This document shows positions 17,079-25,141 of a stretch of 64,000 nt of DNA, in pieces. Made by a program: the position numbers and the translations under genes. The notes under the pieces are model-generated. The model saw only the letters and a list, made by a program, of their open reading frames with translations. It was not told the origin of the DNA and did not search any database. Position 1 is the stretch's first letter, and every line of letters starts with the position of its first letter. This DNA comes from Methanobacteriota archaeon (GTDB taxonomy: Archaea > Thermoplasmatota > Poseidoniia > Poseidoniales > Thalassarchaeaceae), in assembly GCA_014239955.1 (NCBI GenBank), contig JAAZXW010000009.1, positions 62,001 to 126,000 on the forward strand, given 5' to 3'.

Positions 17079-17984
17079 CTACAGCAGTATTGTCGACCCC
17101 TGCTCCCCGATGGACCAACCCAGACCCGACAACTCACTGAATTGCTTGGATCCCCTATCTAGTGCAGGATTGGTATGGTTCAGATGGATGAAAACTATCT
17201 CAGGATCGCCTTCTCTCCTCTCGCCCAGTAATTCTAGCGATTCCGAGATTGTTGGGTGTGGGACCTGCCCCATGTCCCTGCCCCCCAACTCGTCAGCGCC
17301 CCAGAACGTCCCATCGATCAGTGCGAAATCCACCTTCATCGATTTCATCCACCCCATGATGCTGCCCTCTCCGACCATCTCCAGTGTCTGACCCCAGTCA
17401 TCATGGTCTGGGAGGAATAGAAGTGCATGGTTCGGACCACCGACCCTGATCGCATGCGTATCGGAGTACTCATCCCTGTGTGGGACTCGGACAAATTCCA
17501 ATTCAAAACCGCATTCCTCGGAGGGGGAAAAGGCGGACTCGGGAGACACTGCATTGGTCTGGAATGGAGCGGAAAGCCTCCTCTCTTCAAGCACTTGGAT
17601 AACACTACTACTCGCGAAGAGGGGGATGCCATCCAGGCCCATAACCTCCTTTCCAAACTGCCCTATGCCGTCTATGTGCCCCAGATGGGCATGAGTGAGG
17701 CATATCGAATCAGGAACCAGTGAGGCTCCAATGCCAAGGGCCGAAGCCGCAATGCCAAGTTGCTGGGAAAGGCTCCTCGTTGCCTCGACAAGATGCACGC
17801 TACCATCGGACCCTCTGATTACGCAGGATACCGGGTACAGCCTCTTGGTTTCGTCTTTCAAGGCAATAACGCATCTTTCGCACACGCATCCGGCTTGGGG
17901 CACACCGCCATCCTGGGCAATCCCGACAACAACCAGCTCAACGTCTCTTGTTGCCATGTGCTGCGATGGAATCTCTCTCATCAA
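17079..17984 (-). CDS. PqqB-like metallo-beta-lactamase-fold hydrolase
   Basis: 301 residues (ATG 17984; ATG 17954 is a plausible alternative just before TRDVELVVVGIAQDGG). GIAQDGGVPQAGCVCERC resembles the PqqB N-terminal motif and has three cysteines (C-x-C-x2-C). SICLTHAHLGHIDGIGQFGKE supplies the H-x-H-x2-H-x-D metal motif, with later acidic and His residues in FLPDHDDWG and DGTFW. No other PQQ-synthesis gene is visible, so pyrroloquinoline quinone synthesis should not be assumed. The gene lies head to head with the aminotransferase-fold gene. Confidence 0.75.
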   Translation of the reverse strand: MMREIPSQHMATRDVELVVVGIAQDGGVPQAGCVCERCVIALKDETKRLYPVSCVIRGSDGSVHLVEATRSLSQQLGIAASALGIGASLVPDSICLTHAHLGHIDGIGQFGKEVMGLDGIPLFASSSVIQVLEERRLSAPFQTNAVSPESAFSPSEECGFELEFVRVPHRDEYSDTHAIRVGGPNHALLFLPDHDDWGQTLEMVGEGSIMGWMKSMKVDFALIDGTFWGADELGGRDMGQVPHPTISESLELLGERREGDPEIVFIHLNHTNPALDRGSKQFSELSGLGWSIGEQGSTILL

Positions 17985-18041
17985 TACTCTCTCAATATCC
18001 CTCTCCGATTAATCAATGAACTAGGATGTCTTCTGGGAGTC

Positions 18042-19220
18042 ATGCCAGTCGACCTGTCATGGATGCGAGACAGGTATGCTGAACTCAAGGCACAGGGATT
18101 GGACTGGAACCCTCCTACCTTGGAGGCAGCGAGTGAGCCAAGGTGCACCATAGATGGCAGGGAGATGATCATGCTCTCTGCGAACAACTACCTCAATCTG
18201 ACAACCCATCCACGAGTCGTGGAAGCTGCAGTCGAGGCCACTAAGAAGTACGGGACTGGATCAGGTTCAGTCAGGGCGATAGCGGGGACGATGGACCTCC
18301 ACCTGGAAGCCGAGAGGATCTGTGCCGAATTCAAGGAGGTTGAGGCATCCCTCATCTACTCGGCAGGCTATACAGCAAACGTTGGACTGATTCCCACATT
18401 GGTCCGTGGCCAAGAGGACGTGATTATCTCAGACGAACTAAACCATGGGTCAATCATCGATGGCGTTCGACTGACCAAGGCATCCAGGGCATTGTACCCT
18501 CATAACGACATGGAGGCTCTAGAGAGGGTACTGAAGGATCACAAGGATTCCGAGCGCAAGCTGATTATCACGGATGGAGTCTTCAGCATGGACGGGGACA
18601 TCGCCCCGCTCGACGAGATCGCAGACCTCGCAGAGGAGCACGGGGCAATGACGTTCGTGGACGATTGCCATGGGGAAGGGGTATTGGGCGAAGGCCGAGG
18701 AATCGTCTCTCACTTTGGCCTGCAGGGCAGGGTGACCTTCGAAGTCGGGTCCTTCTCGAAGGCACTGGGCGTTCAGGGGGGGATTCTGGCAGGAAGTGAT
18801 GACGTCAGGACCCATGCTCTCAATCACAGCAGGTCATGGTTACTCTCAGGGAGCCAACCACCGGGCGTGGCAGCCGCCCAGAAGGCAGCGATCGAGGTTC
18901 TGATGTCCGAGCCAGAGCATGTCCAGAGGCTGTGGCAGAACACGTCATACTTCAGGGAACAACTCGACTCAATGGGATTCGACACGGGCGTGAGTGAGAC
19001 CCCAATAGTCCCCGTAATGTGCGGAGATAGCAGGAAGGCGCAAGAGCTCTCCTCGTTGATGAGGGACGAAGGGGTGATGGTCGGAGCGATAGTCTTCCCC
19101 ATGGTTGCCCGGGACAAGGCCAGGGTAAGGACGCAGATGTCTGCTGGGCTTAATCGCGAGGATCTCGACTCAGTTCTCGAATCATTCGATAGATGTGGTC
19201 GAAAGTTAGGGCTTATTTGA
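18042..19220 (+). CDS. Glycine C-acetyltransferase / 8-amino-7-oxononanoate synthase family (alpha-oxoamine synthase)
   Basis: PLP-dependent enzyme joining an amino acid with an acyl-CoA, 392 residues from ATG 18042 (the frame is open further upstream over the divergent promoter, but homology begins here: MPVDLSWMRDRY). Motifs: SANNYLNLTTHP, YGTGSGSVRAIAGT, DELNHGSIIDG, FVDDCHGEGVLG, and the PLP-lysine region VGSFSKALGVQGG. Overall it looks closer to Kbl (2-amino-3-ketobutyrate CoA ligase) than to BioF, but no threonine dehydrogenase or biotin gene lies nearby to decide. Confidence 0.88.
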   Translation: MPVDLSWMRDRYAELKAQGLDWNPPTLEAASEPRCTIDGREMIMLSANNYLNLTTHPRVVEAAVEATKKYGTGSGSVRAIAGTMDLHLEAERICAEFKEVEASLIYSAGYTANVGLIPTLVRGQEDVIISDELNHGSIIDGVRLTKASRALYPHNDMEALERVLKDHKDSERKLIITDGVFSMDGDIAPLDEIADLAEEHGAMTFVDDCHGEGVLGEGRGIVSHFGLQGRVTFEVGSFSKALGVQGGILAGSDDVRTHALNHSRSWLLSGSQPPGVAAAQKAAIEVLMSEPEHVQRLWQNTSYFREQLDSMGFDTGVSETPIVPVMCGDSRKAQELSSLMRDEGVMVGAIVFPMVARDKARVRTQMSAGLNREDLDSVLESFDRCGRKLGLI

Positions 19221-19263
19221 CTGACTAATTCTGAAAGGTATTTGTCGGAGGGATTATCACGGG

Positions 19264-20463
19264 GTGGCAGTTACCCTCTATGCTGGGAACCATATGGGTG
19301 ATGAAGAAACAATATTCTCTATTTCAGAAGAGCACTTGGATTCGGGGCTGAGGGGAATCCCGGTAGGAACCTGCAAGACCTCCTACGTAGACCCGATTGA
19401 AGGTGTGCATTACGTCGGATATCCCGTTGGCGATTTAGCTAACCTGGAGGAGGAGGACGTCATCTACCTGCTAATGCACAAGAGGCTCCCAGACTCCGAA
19501 CAGTCAGCAGCATTCCGAAAGGAACTGGCACATCGGGGCGAGGAAATCCCTACTGGGGCATTGAGGGTACTGGAGAACCTTACTCCCGGCAGCGGACACC
19601 CGATGGATTGGCTTTCTATAGGGATCATGGCGATGGGCGCAGCCGAGACCACTGGTGACGTCAGAGTCGACTCGATGAATCTCATTGCCAGAATGCCCGA
19701 GTTGATGGCCAGAATTTTCCTTCTTCGTGGCGGCCATCCCGAGAAGCTACGCCCTAGGAACACCGAATTGGGGCTAGTCGAGAACTTTGTTCACATGCTA
19801 GGAGTAGATAACGAGGAAGCCGAGATGATGAATAGGGTTCTCCGATTCTTCTTCATTCTCCATATGGATCACGGTGGAGGGAACCTTTCCACATTCTCTG
19901 GCAAGGCTGTTGCATCTGGAAAGGCCTCTGTGTATGCATCTCTTGCAAGCGCAATGAATGCACTCTCCGGGCCACTCCATGGCAGGGCAAATCAGGCTTG
20001 TCTGGAGTTCATCCAGAGGATTGGTACCTCAAATCCCGATGAAATTGAGAAGTTTGTCCGGTCAGAGCTTGCTGCGAGGAGGCCGATATATGGCTTCGGA
20101 CACGGGGTGCTTAGGGCAGAGGACCCCAGAGCCCGACTTCTGATCAAACTCGGCTCCGAGGTCTGCCCAGATGACGAGTACTACAAGGTGGCGAAGGCCC
20201 TCAGAGAGGTAGTCCCACCAATCCTGAAGGAGCATCCGAAGATTAAGAATCCATACTCGAACGTGGATTTGGCCAGTGGAAGCCTATTGCATGCGATTGG
20301 ATTCCGGAAGCCACACTACTACACCACGTTCTTCGGTTGGGCTCGGGTGGCAGGAATTTGCGCCCAAATTCTAGATGAGAGAAATGCTCGTGATGGTCGA
20401 GGAGTGCCAATATACCGTCCGAAGTACATCGCCAAGGAACAACCTCACAGGAGACTGGGGTAA
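19264..20463 (+). CDS. gltA: Citrate synthase family protein
   Basis: Condenses oxaloacetate and acetyl-CoA. 399 residues from GTG 19264; ATG 19294 is an alternative. The two catalytic histidines occur in ILHMDHGGGNLSTFSGK and SGPLHGRANQ, and the catalytic Asp in YSNVDLASG. The G-F-G-H-x-V motif (YGFGHGVLRAEDPRA) is present, as is the C-terminal ILDERNARDGRGVPIYRP. Methylcitrate synthase cannot be excluded. Its end overlaps the GDPD gene tail to tail by 19 bases. Confidence 0.9.
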   Translation: MAVTLYAGNHMGDEETIFSISEEHLDSGLRGIPVGTCKTSYVDPIEGVHYVGYPVGDLANLEEEDVIYLLMHKRLPDSEQSAAFRKELAHRGEEIPTGALRVLENLTPGSGHPMDWLSIGIMAMGAAETTGDVRVDSMNLIARMPELMARIFLLRGGHPEKLRPRNTELGLVENFVHMLGVDNEEAEMMNRVLRFFFILHMDHGGGNLSTFSGKAVASGKASVYASLASAMNALSGPLHGRANQACLEFIQRIGTSNPDEIEKFVRSELAARRPIYGFGHGVLRAEDPRARLLIKLGSEVCPDDEYYKVAKALREVVPPILKEHPKIKNPYSNVDLASGSLLHAIGFRKPHYYTTFFGWARVAGICAQILDERNARDGRGVPIYRPKYIAKEQPHRRLG

Positions 20464-21578
20464 TCTTCACTGTGAGTGGTTCCAGCACCTCTGTGCCCGA
20501 TAATCCTCGGACTCCCCCACGGCAATCCATCGTCTGCCATCCTAACCCATTTCTCAGTACTGCCCGGCCATAGCATCCTTGTGGCCTGATCCCGTATGAT
20601 GCTGCTCTTCCTCTCATGGGCAATCTCCTCCCACATAGGCAGGGAAGAAGCCGCCTCACTCATTATTTCTCCTCTCTCCGAGGAACTAGCCTTGTGAATT
20701 TTCTCGTACCATTCTTCATCGAGAGGCTGGCTGGCTGGTCTGGGCCATCTTGGGGTCCCATCCGGTTTCTCGAACACAGTTGGGTCCATGTTGTCCGAGA
20801 CTAGGGAAACCCCTGCATTCACCAATGCATCCTCGTGCTTCAATGGGGCCGGCCATACGAAAGCCCCCATGCCTCGCCGAGCTTCGAAGAAGCGTTGCAA
20901 ACTATTCCCATGAAGGCCAACGGGGAGGCCCGGGTGCATGTATCGTGGCAATCCTACAAGATAATCCAAGGCTATCCCGATTGATTCCATGTCCTCTTTA
21001 CGAAGGCTCCCGGTGATTCCACCGACTGTGGTCCTAGCGAAATGGGGGATGGCAACCACCCTCTTCAGCCTCCAGAACCTGCCCCAGGACCTGATATGTG
21101 GCATTAGTCGGATCACCGGGATGCTGAAATCGGAAGCCTTCGATGCCCTCCCTATCATGGGGGAGAAGCAAGACACGACCGCTGACCTATCTGGAAGGTC
21201 AAGAGGCTCCAGTTTTTCTTCCAATTTCCCCATAATCGAACTCAGGTACTCCAATGTCCCTATTTTTGTCGAGGGATGAGGGAGCTTGAACTCGATATCA
21301 ACGGTCTTTCCTCCTGATTGCCATGCTTCAGAGAACTCCCGATCGGCAAGAAGATCGTCCAGCGTGGGGATTCCTGCTGATTTGAGGTAGTCAGTTGGAA
21401 GTTTTTCCACGCACCTCTCCCAGATCGGGCCTTCCCCGGGAGCGAACTCGTCATGGAAGATCACCAACTCCCCATCCCCATCAACCCTGAGGTCAAATTC
21501 GACCCCATCCCCGAACAGAATTCCATGCCGCAGGGCATCGATAGAGTTCTCCTCTGGTTGCTCCCAGTTTCTCATCAT
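20445..21578 (-). CDS. Glycerophosphodiester phosphodiesterase-like protein with displaced HRG motif
   Basis: 377 residues. The N-terminus enters directly at the second GDPD motif: QPEENSIDALRHG, then GVEFDLRVDGDGELVIFHDEF, the metal and phosphate-binding strands 2-3. The barrel continues through VDIEFKLPHP and ends near VSLVSDNMDPTVF (about 270). After about 85 residues the protein ends in SPRIIGHRGAGTTHSEDYPSLL, whose GHRGAG normally opens the family and carries a catalytic His. The upstream in-frame sequence has no HRG. It is either a circular permutation of the barrel or a rearranged gene. Catalytic activity is uncertain. Confidence 0.75.
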   Translation of the reverse strand: MMRNWEQPEENSIDALRHGILFGDGVEFDLRVDGDGELVIFHDEFAPGEGPIWERCVEKLPTDYLKSAGIPTLDDLLADREFSEAWQSGGKTVDIEFKLPHPSTKIGTLEYLSSIMGKLEEKLEPLDLPDRSAVVSCFSPMIGRASKASDFSIPVIRLMPHIRSWGRFWRLKRVVAIPHFARTTVGGITGSLRKEDMESIGIALDYLVGLPRYMHPGLPVGLHGNSLQRFFEARRGMGAFVWPAPLKHEDALVNAGVSLVSDNMDPTVFEKPDGTPRWPRPASQPLDEEWYEKIHKASSSERGEIMSEAASSLPMWEEIAHERKSSIIRDQATRMLWPGSTEKWVRMADDGLPWGSPRIIGHRGAGTTHSEDYPSLL

Positions 21579-21663
21579 TCGTTCCGAGAGGGAACCAGAC
21601 CAAGAATGCAGGGGAGTGATACTTTCGATGATTTAGAAAACCACAAGTGTGGCAGAAGTTACT

Positions 21664-21689
21664 CAGTATCCGGGACAACACTGATACTG
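21664..21689. repeat. Dyad repeat upstream of the MFS gene
   Basis: CAGTATC and GATACTG as 7-bp arms separated by 12 bp, centred about 30 bp before the ATG at 21708. The arms are 19 bp apart centre to centre, about two helical turns, which fits a dimeric regulator site. No regulator is identified. Confidence 0.35.
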
Positions 21690-21707
21690 TGCCGCACACC
21701 CCTCGTC

Positions 21708-23570
21708 ATGATAGACATGTCAGAGACCGTAGAATTAGACCGAGCATCAGACCCGCAAGCAGTGAGAGGATACGTATTCTACGACTGGGGGAAGTCAGCC
21801 TTCGAGACTAGTGTTACCGTGGCAATACTTCCACTATGGTACGCATACTTGTTCTTGGAAGCGAACGGGCTAACCACATCCGTATTCGGAAAGCTGATGA
21901 CCTCAGATGCGATTTGGGCTTATTCAGTGTCTGGTGCAGCATTAATGGTAGCCCTTGTTAGCCCCTCTTTGGGTGTGATTGCAGATCGTCGTGCCATCAA
22001 GATGTGGTGGCTCAGGATATTGACCTACGTTGGAGCCGGAGGGACCATCCTCATCGGTTTTGCACTTCTGGTCGATGGCTATGAGTGGTTGTGGATTCTA
22101 GTCATGTTTGTTGTTGCAAACGTCGGCCTGAATGGCGCGGGGGTGTTCTACAACGCACTCCTCCCACACATGGGGACTGATGATGAGATGGATGACATCT
22201 CCAACAAGGCATTCGCATTCGGCTATCTTGGAGGGGGCCTGTTGCTAGTAATCCACTTCGGCATGGTACTCTCACTTTCGGGTGACTGGGTGGTGCCATT
22301 CTGCATCGCTTCTGCAGGCGTCTGGTGGTATGGATTCGCGCTACTGACATTCAAGTGGGTTCCCGAACCACCAATCCAGAATGAGATGGACGCAATGGGA
22401 ATAATGGACTCAACTCGACTGGCTCTTTCTGAGATTAAGAAGACCCTGAGTGAAACCAACAAGTTCCGAACTTTGTTTATTTATATGCTTGCATATTTCT
22501 TCTTCATAGATGGAATCAACACAGTAACTGCACTAGGGGGCGTCTACGGCCCAGTCGTCCTAGGCCTCACAGCTACACAATTGATGACTACAATCCTGGC
22601 AGTACAGTTCGTAGCATGGCCAAGCGCACTGTTTTTCACCGTCCTATCCAACGGTGGCCGTGCCGGCCTCTCGTACCCTTGGCTTGGATTCACGATTAAG
22701 GAGGGAATTGGGACCAAGAAAGCCCTTTCCGTCGCATTGGCGGGGTGGGTCTTCCTTTGCTTCGCAGCAGTCTCCTTCGCCCCTCTGGTCTTCGATTCTC
22801 ACGATGATTATGAGATAATGTATGACTGGGACGAGGAAGGGCAGGAGTACGAGGTCCACATCAATTTCGATGCACATGGGATTGCACAGAAGCTAGACTA
22901 TGCAACGAGCGAATTCGACGAGCAGTCTTGGGCTTCCCAATATGCAGAGGTATTACCAGTTGAGTTGGATAATAGGACAGGGACTTATGATTGGGCATAT
23001 GGCGATTCAGCAGATGATCCCTTATACTTCACTGTGCCCGTAACTACTCAAGAAGAAGTCGGCATGATTGAAGGTCTGATCGAGTCAATTGATGAGACTA
23101 GGTTCAGTGCCAGTGTCCTCCAAGGAAGCCTAGACGGAGTAACAAATGTGGGGGTAGATCACCCTACTAATCTAGGAGATGGCCCACTGGATGGATATAC
23201 GACATGGGTAAGGGATAATGTCTGGGCAAAGCTTGGCCTAGATGTCGGTCTACAATTCCTCCTCCTTGGATGCGGAATGGGAATGGTACTTGGTGGCTCC
23301 CAGGGGCTTGCGAGGAGCCTCTTCGGACAGATGGTCCCCGAGACCAGGAGTGCAGAGTTCTTCGGATTCTTCGGATTCTTCGGAAAGGTGGCTGCATTGA
23401 TCGGGCCTTTCCTCTATGCTTCGATGACGCTTGCATTCGATAGCAGGGTGGGGGTGCTCAGCGTAGCCGTACTGATTCTGATTGGTGCATTGATGATGAA
23501 TTGGGTCGACGTAGAGGCAGGAAAGGAAGACGCACGCGCCGAAGACGCAAGAAATCGCGGAATCGCGTGA
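21708..23570 (+). CDS. UMF1/Atg22-type major facilitator superfamily protein with soluble insert
   Basis: 620 residues from ATG 21708 (ATG 21717 also possible). The N-terminal YVFYDWGKSAFETSVTVAILP and the C-terminal EFFGFFGFFGKVAALIGPFLY are hallmarks of the UMF1/BtlA family (related to yeast vacuolar effluxer Atg22). About twelve TM helices are interrupted after helix 10 by roughly 155 hydrophilic residues (about 365-520; begins FDSHDDYEIMYDWDEEGQEY), probably extracytoplasmic. Substrate unknown; relatives are suspected to export amino acids. Confidence 0.82.
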   Translation: MIDMSETVELDRASDPQAVRGYVFYDWGKSAFETSVTVAILPLWYAYLFLEANGLTTSVFGKLMTSDAIWAYSVSGAALMVALVSPSLGVIADRRAIKMWWLRILTYVGAGGTILIGFALLVDGYEWLWILVMFVVANVGLNGAGVFYNALLPHMGTDDEMDDISNKAFAFGYLGGGLLLVIHFGMVLSLSGDWVVPFCIASAGVWWYGFALLTFKWVPEPPIQNEMDAMGIMDSTRLALSEIKKTLSETNKFRTLFIYMLAYFFFIDGINTVTALGGVYGPVVLGLTATQLMTTILAVQFVAWPSALFFTVLSNGGRAGLSYPWLGFTIKEGIGTKKALSVALAGWVFLCFAAVSFAPLVFDSHDDYEIMYDWDEEGQEYEVHINFDAHGIAQKLDYATSEFDEQSWASQYAEVLPVELDNRTGTYDWAYGDSADDPLYFTVPVTTQEEVGMIEGLIESIDETRFSASVLQGSLDGVTNVGVDHPTNLGDGPLDGYTTWVRDNVWAKLGLDVGLQFLLLGCGMGMVLGGSQGLARSLFGQMVPETRSAEFFGFFGFFGKVAALIGPFLYASMTLAFDSRVGVLSVAVLILIGALMMNWVDVEAGKEDARAEDARNRGIA

Positions 23571-23578
23571 GGCCCTAA

Positions 23579-24874
23579 TTACCCGCGCAATTCCGTCAGG
23601 GCCTCGATGACCGAGGCCTGAGTGATGCGTTCGCCTCTTTCTCGAAGCATGGATGCCACCTCTTCGACCTCTTCGCCCTCTGCTCCAGCGGTAACCGCCA
23701 TGTTCCTGACATGCAGCTTCATGTGACCAGCCTGTATTCCTACTGTGGCGAGGGCCCGAAGAGCACCGAGGTTCTGCGCCAATCCCGATGCTGCAATCAC
23801 CTTCGCTAGCTCGTCCGCGCTCTCCACCCCTAGGAGTGCTACGTTCGTTTGTGCTGCAGGATGAACCCTAACTGCTCCTCCGACCAGTCCGACTGCCATA
23901 GGGAGCTCAATGGACCCGACTAGATTGCCATGCTCGTCCTTTGACCACTTGGTCAGTGAACCGTAAACCCTCTCATGGGAAGCGTAGCTGTGAGCTCCAG
24001 ATTCGATTGCCCTCCAATCCTGGCCACAGGCAAGGGCAACCGCTGAGATCGCGTTCATTATCCCCTTGTTGTGAGTGGTGGCCCTGAAGGGGTCCGCCTC
24101 AGCGAAGTGGTATGCCTGTATCACGCCGTCTATCACTTCCGAGCCCTGCTCCGCGTCCTGACCTTTGTCTGACATCTCCTCGGGGGTGAAGATTGCACTC
24201 ACCCTAGCGAGACGAAGGACGGCTAGGTTGCTGATTATCCTCAGTACCACCGTCCCACCAGAGACCTCCTCTACCCTTGGCGCGATCGTTTCAGCCATCG
24301 TGTTCACCGCATTGGCACCCATTGCATCCCTGCAGTCAACGTGGATGTGGACGATCACCATTGGCCCGGATCCAGTCTCAATCACCCTCGCAGTAAGATC
24401 CCGGCAACCACCTCCGAACTTCACCAGTATGGGGTCGACTTCATTGCAGCTCGAAACCAACTCGTCCTTGGAAGCGAGTATCGAGTCCCTAGCACCATCG
24501 GGGTCATCACAGTTGACAACTTGGATCTGACCAATCATTACGGGATCATCGTTGTCCGATTTGAAACCCCCGTTAGCCAAGCACCTCTTCGCCATATTAC
24601 TTGCTGCAGCAACTACGCTAGGCTCTTCGAGAACGAACGGAATCGCATAGTGAGACCCATCAATCACGAAGTTGGTTGCAATCCCAATGGGGAGGGAGTA
24701 AGTACCCACCACATTCTCGATCATCCGGTCTGCCGCCTCTTCGTCCAACTCACCTGTGTCGGCCCATGCCTCAACCTGGTCATTGCTTAATTCCGCAATC
24801 TCAGCGAGTAGCTTCCTTCTCTCTGAAACTGATAGTTTGTAGAACCCTCCGATACGACTGTTCTCTATTGGCAT
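23579..24874 (-). CDS. mvaA: HMG-CoA reductase, class II
   Basis: Reduces HMG-CoA to mevalonate or the reverse; here probably the committed step to archaeal lipids. 431 residues from ATG 24874 (the frame opens 17 codons upstream but family similarity starts at MPIENSRIGGFYKLS). Motifs in order: ENVVGTYSLPIGIATNF, IPFVLEEPSVVAAASN (catalytic Glu), THNKGIMNAISAVALA (Lys), GQDWRAIESGAHSY (Asp), and GHMKLHVRNMAV with the C-terminal catalytic His. These are diagnostic of the class II (Pseudomonas mevalonii-type) enzyme. It is divergent from the Orc-like AAA+ gene across the GTTAA array. Confidence 0.94.
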   Translation of the reverse strand: MPIENSRIGGFYKLSVSERRKLLAEIAELSNDQVEAWADTGELDEEAADRMIENVVGTYSLPIGIATNFVIDGSHYAIPFVLEEPSVVAAASNMAKRCLANGGFKSDNDDPVMIGQIQVVNCDDPDGARDSILASKDELVSSCNEVDPILVKFGGGCRDLTARVIETGSGPMVIVHIHVDCRDAMGANAVNTMAETIAPRVEEVSGGTVVLRIISNLAVLRLARVSAIFTPEEMSDKGQDAEQGSEVIDGVIQAYHFAEADPFRATTHNKGIMNAISAVALACGQDWRAIESGAHSYASHERVYGSLTKWSKDEHGNLVGSIELPMAVGLVGGAVRVHPAAQTNVALLGVESADELAKVIAASGLAQNLGALRALATVGIQAGHMKLHVRNMAVTAGAEGEEVEEVASMLRERGERITQASVIEALTELRG

Positions 24875-24943
24875 AGTACTCAAACTGGAGGCATGACAAC
24901 GGGTTTCTAACCTTTTTCGAGCCAATATCTACACGAAAAAAGC

Positions 24944-25001
24944 GTTAATTTGCCCGTTAACGCTTCGTTAACGCTTTGTTAACCCGTTAATAATGCGTTA
25001 A
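24944..25001. repeat. Helically phased GTTAA repeat array
   Basis: Six GTTAA words start at 24944, 24956, 24967, 24978, 24986 and 24997, i.e. spacings of 12, 11, 11, 8 and 11 bp. Three are the palindrome GTTAAC, and flanks are similar (CCCGTTAACGCTT, TTCGTTAACGCTT, TTTGTTAACCC, CCCGTTAAT). A seventh copy is at 25074. The array lies 70 bp before mvaA and 140 bp before the AAA+ gene. The near one-turn spacing suggests cooperative protein binding, as an operator or origin-like iteron. Confidence 0.7.
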
Positions 25002-25090
25002 TACAGCTAATAGGGGAAATAGCCACTGCACCAATAATTGCCAATTCCTATGTCCCGCATTTGTGAATTACCCGTTAATTGACACTCTGG

Positions 25091-25110
25091 TATGCGTGAG
25101 TATGCGTGAA
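25091..25110. repeat. Tandem 10-bp direct repeat TATGCGTGAR
   Basis: TATGCGTGAG followed directly by TATGCGTGAA, 32 bp upstream of the AAA+ gene start. It is close to one helical turn and could be part of the promoter or operator. Confidence 0.45.
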
Positions 25111-25141
25111 CATTAAGAATGCCAGACGATGCTGAGGCACT

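Noticed and set aside
17760-18041. Upstream extension of the Kbl/BioF frame
   Set aside because: It would run through the divergent PqqB-like gene; family similarity starts at ATG 18042.
20445-20530. C-terminal HRG of the GDPD considered as a frameshift artefact
   Set aside because: The frame is uninterrupted from 21578 to 20445, and the motif is intact with a plausible strand; an artefact cannot be excluded without relatives but is not needed to explain the data.
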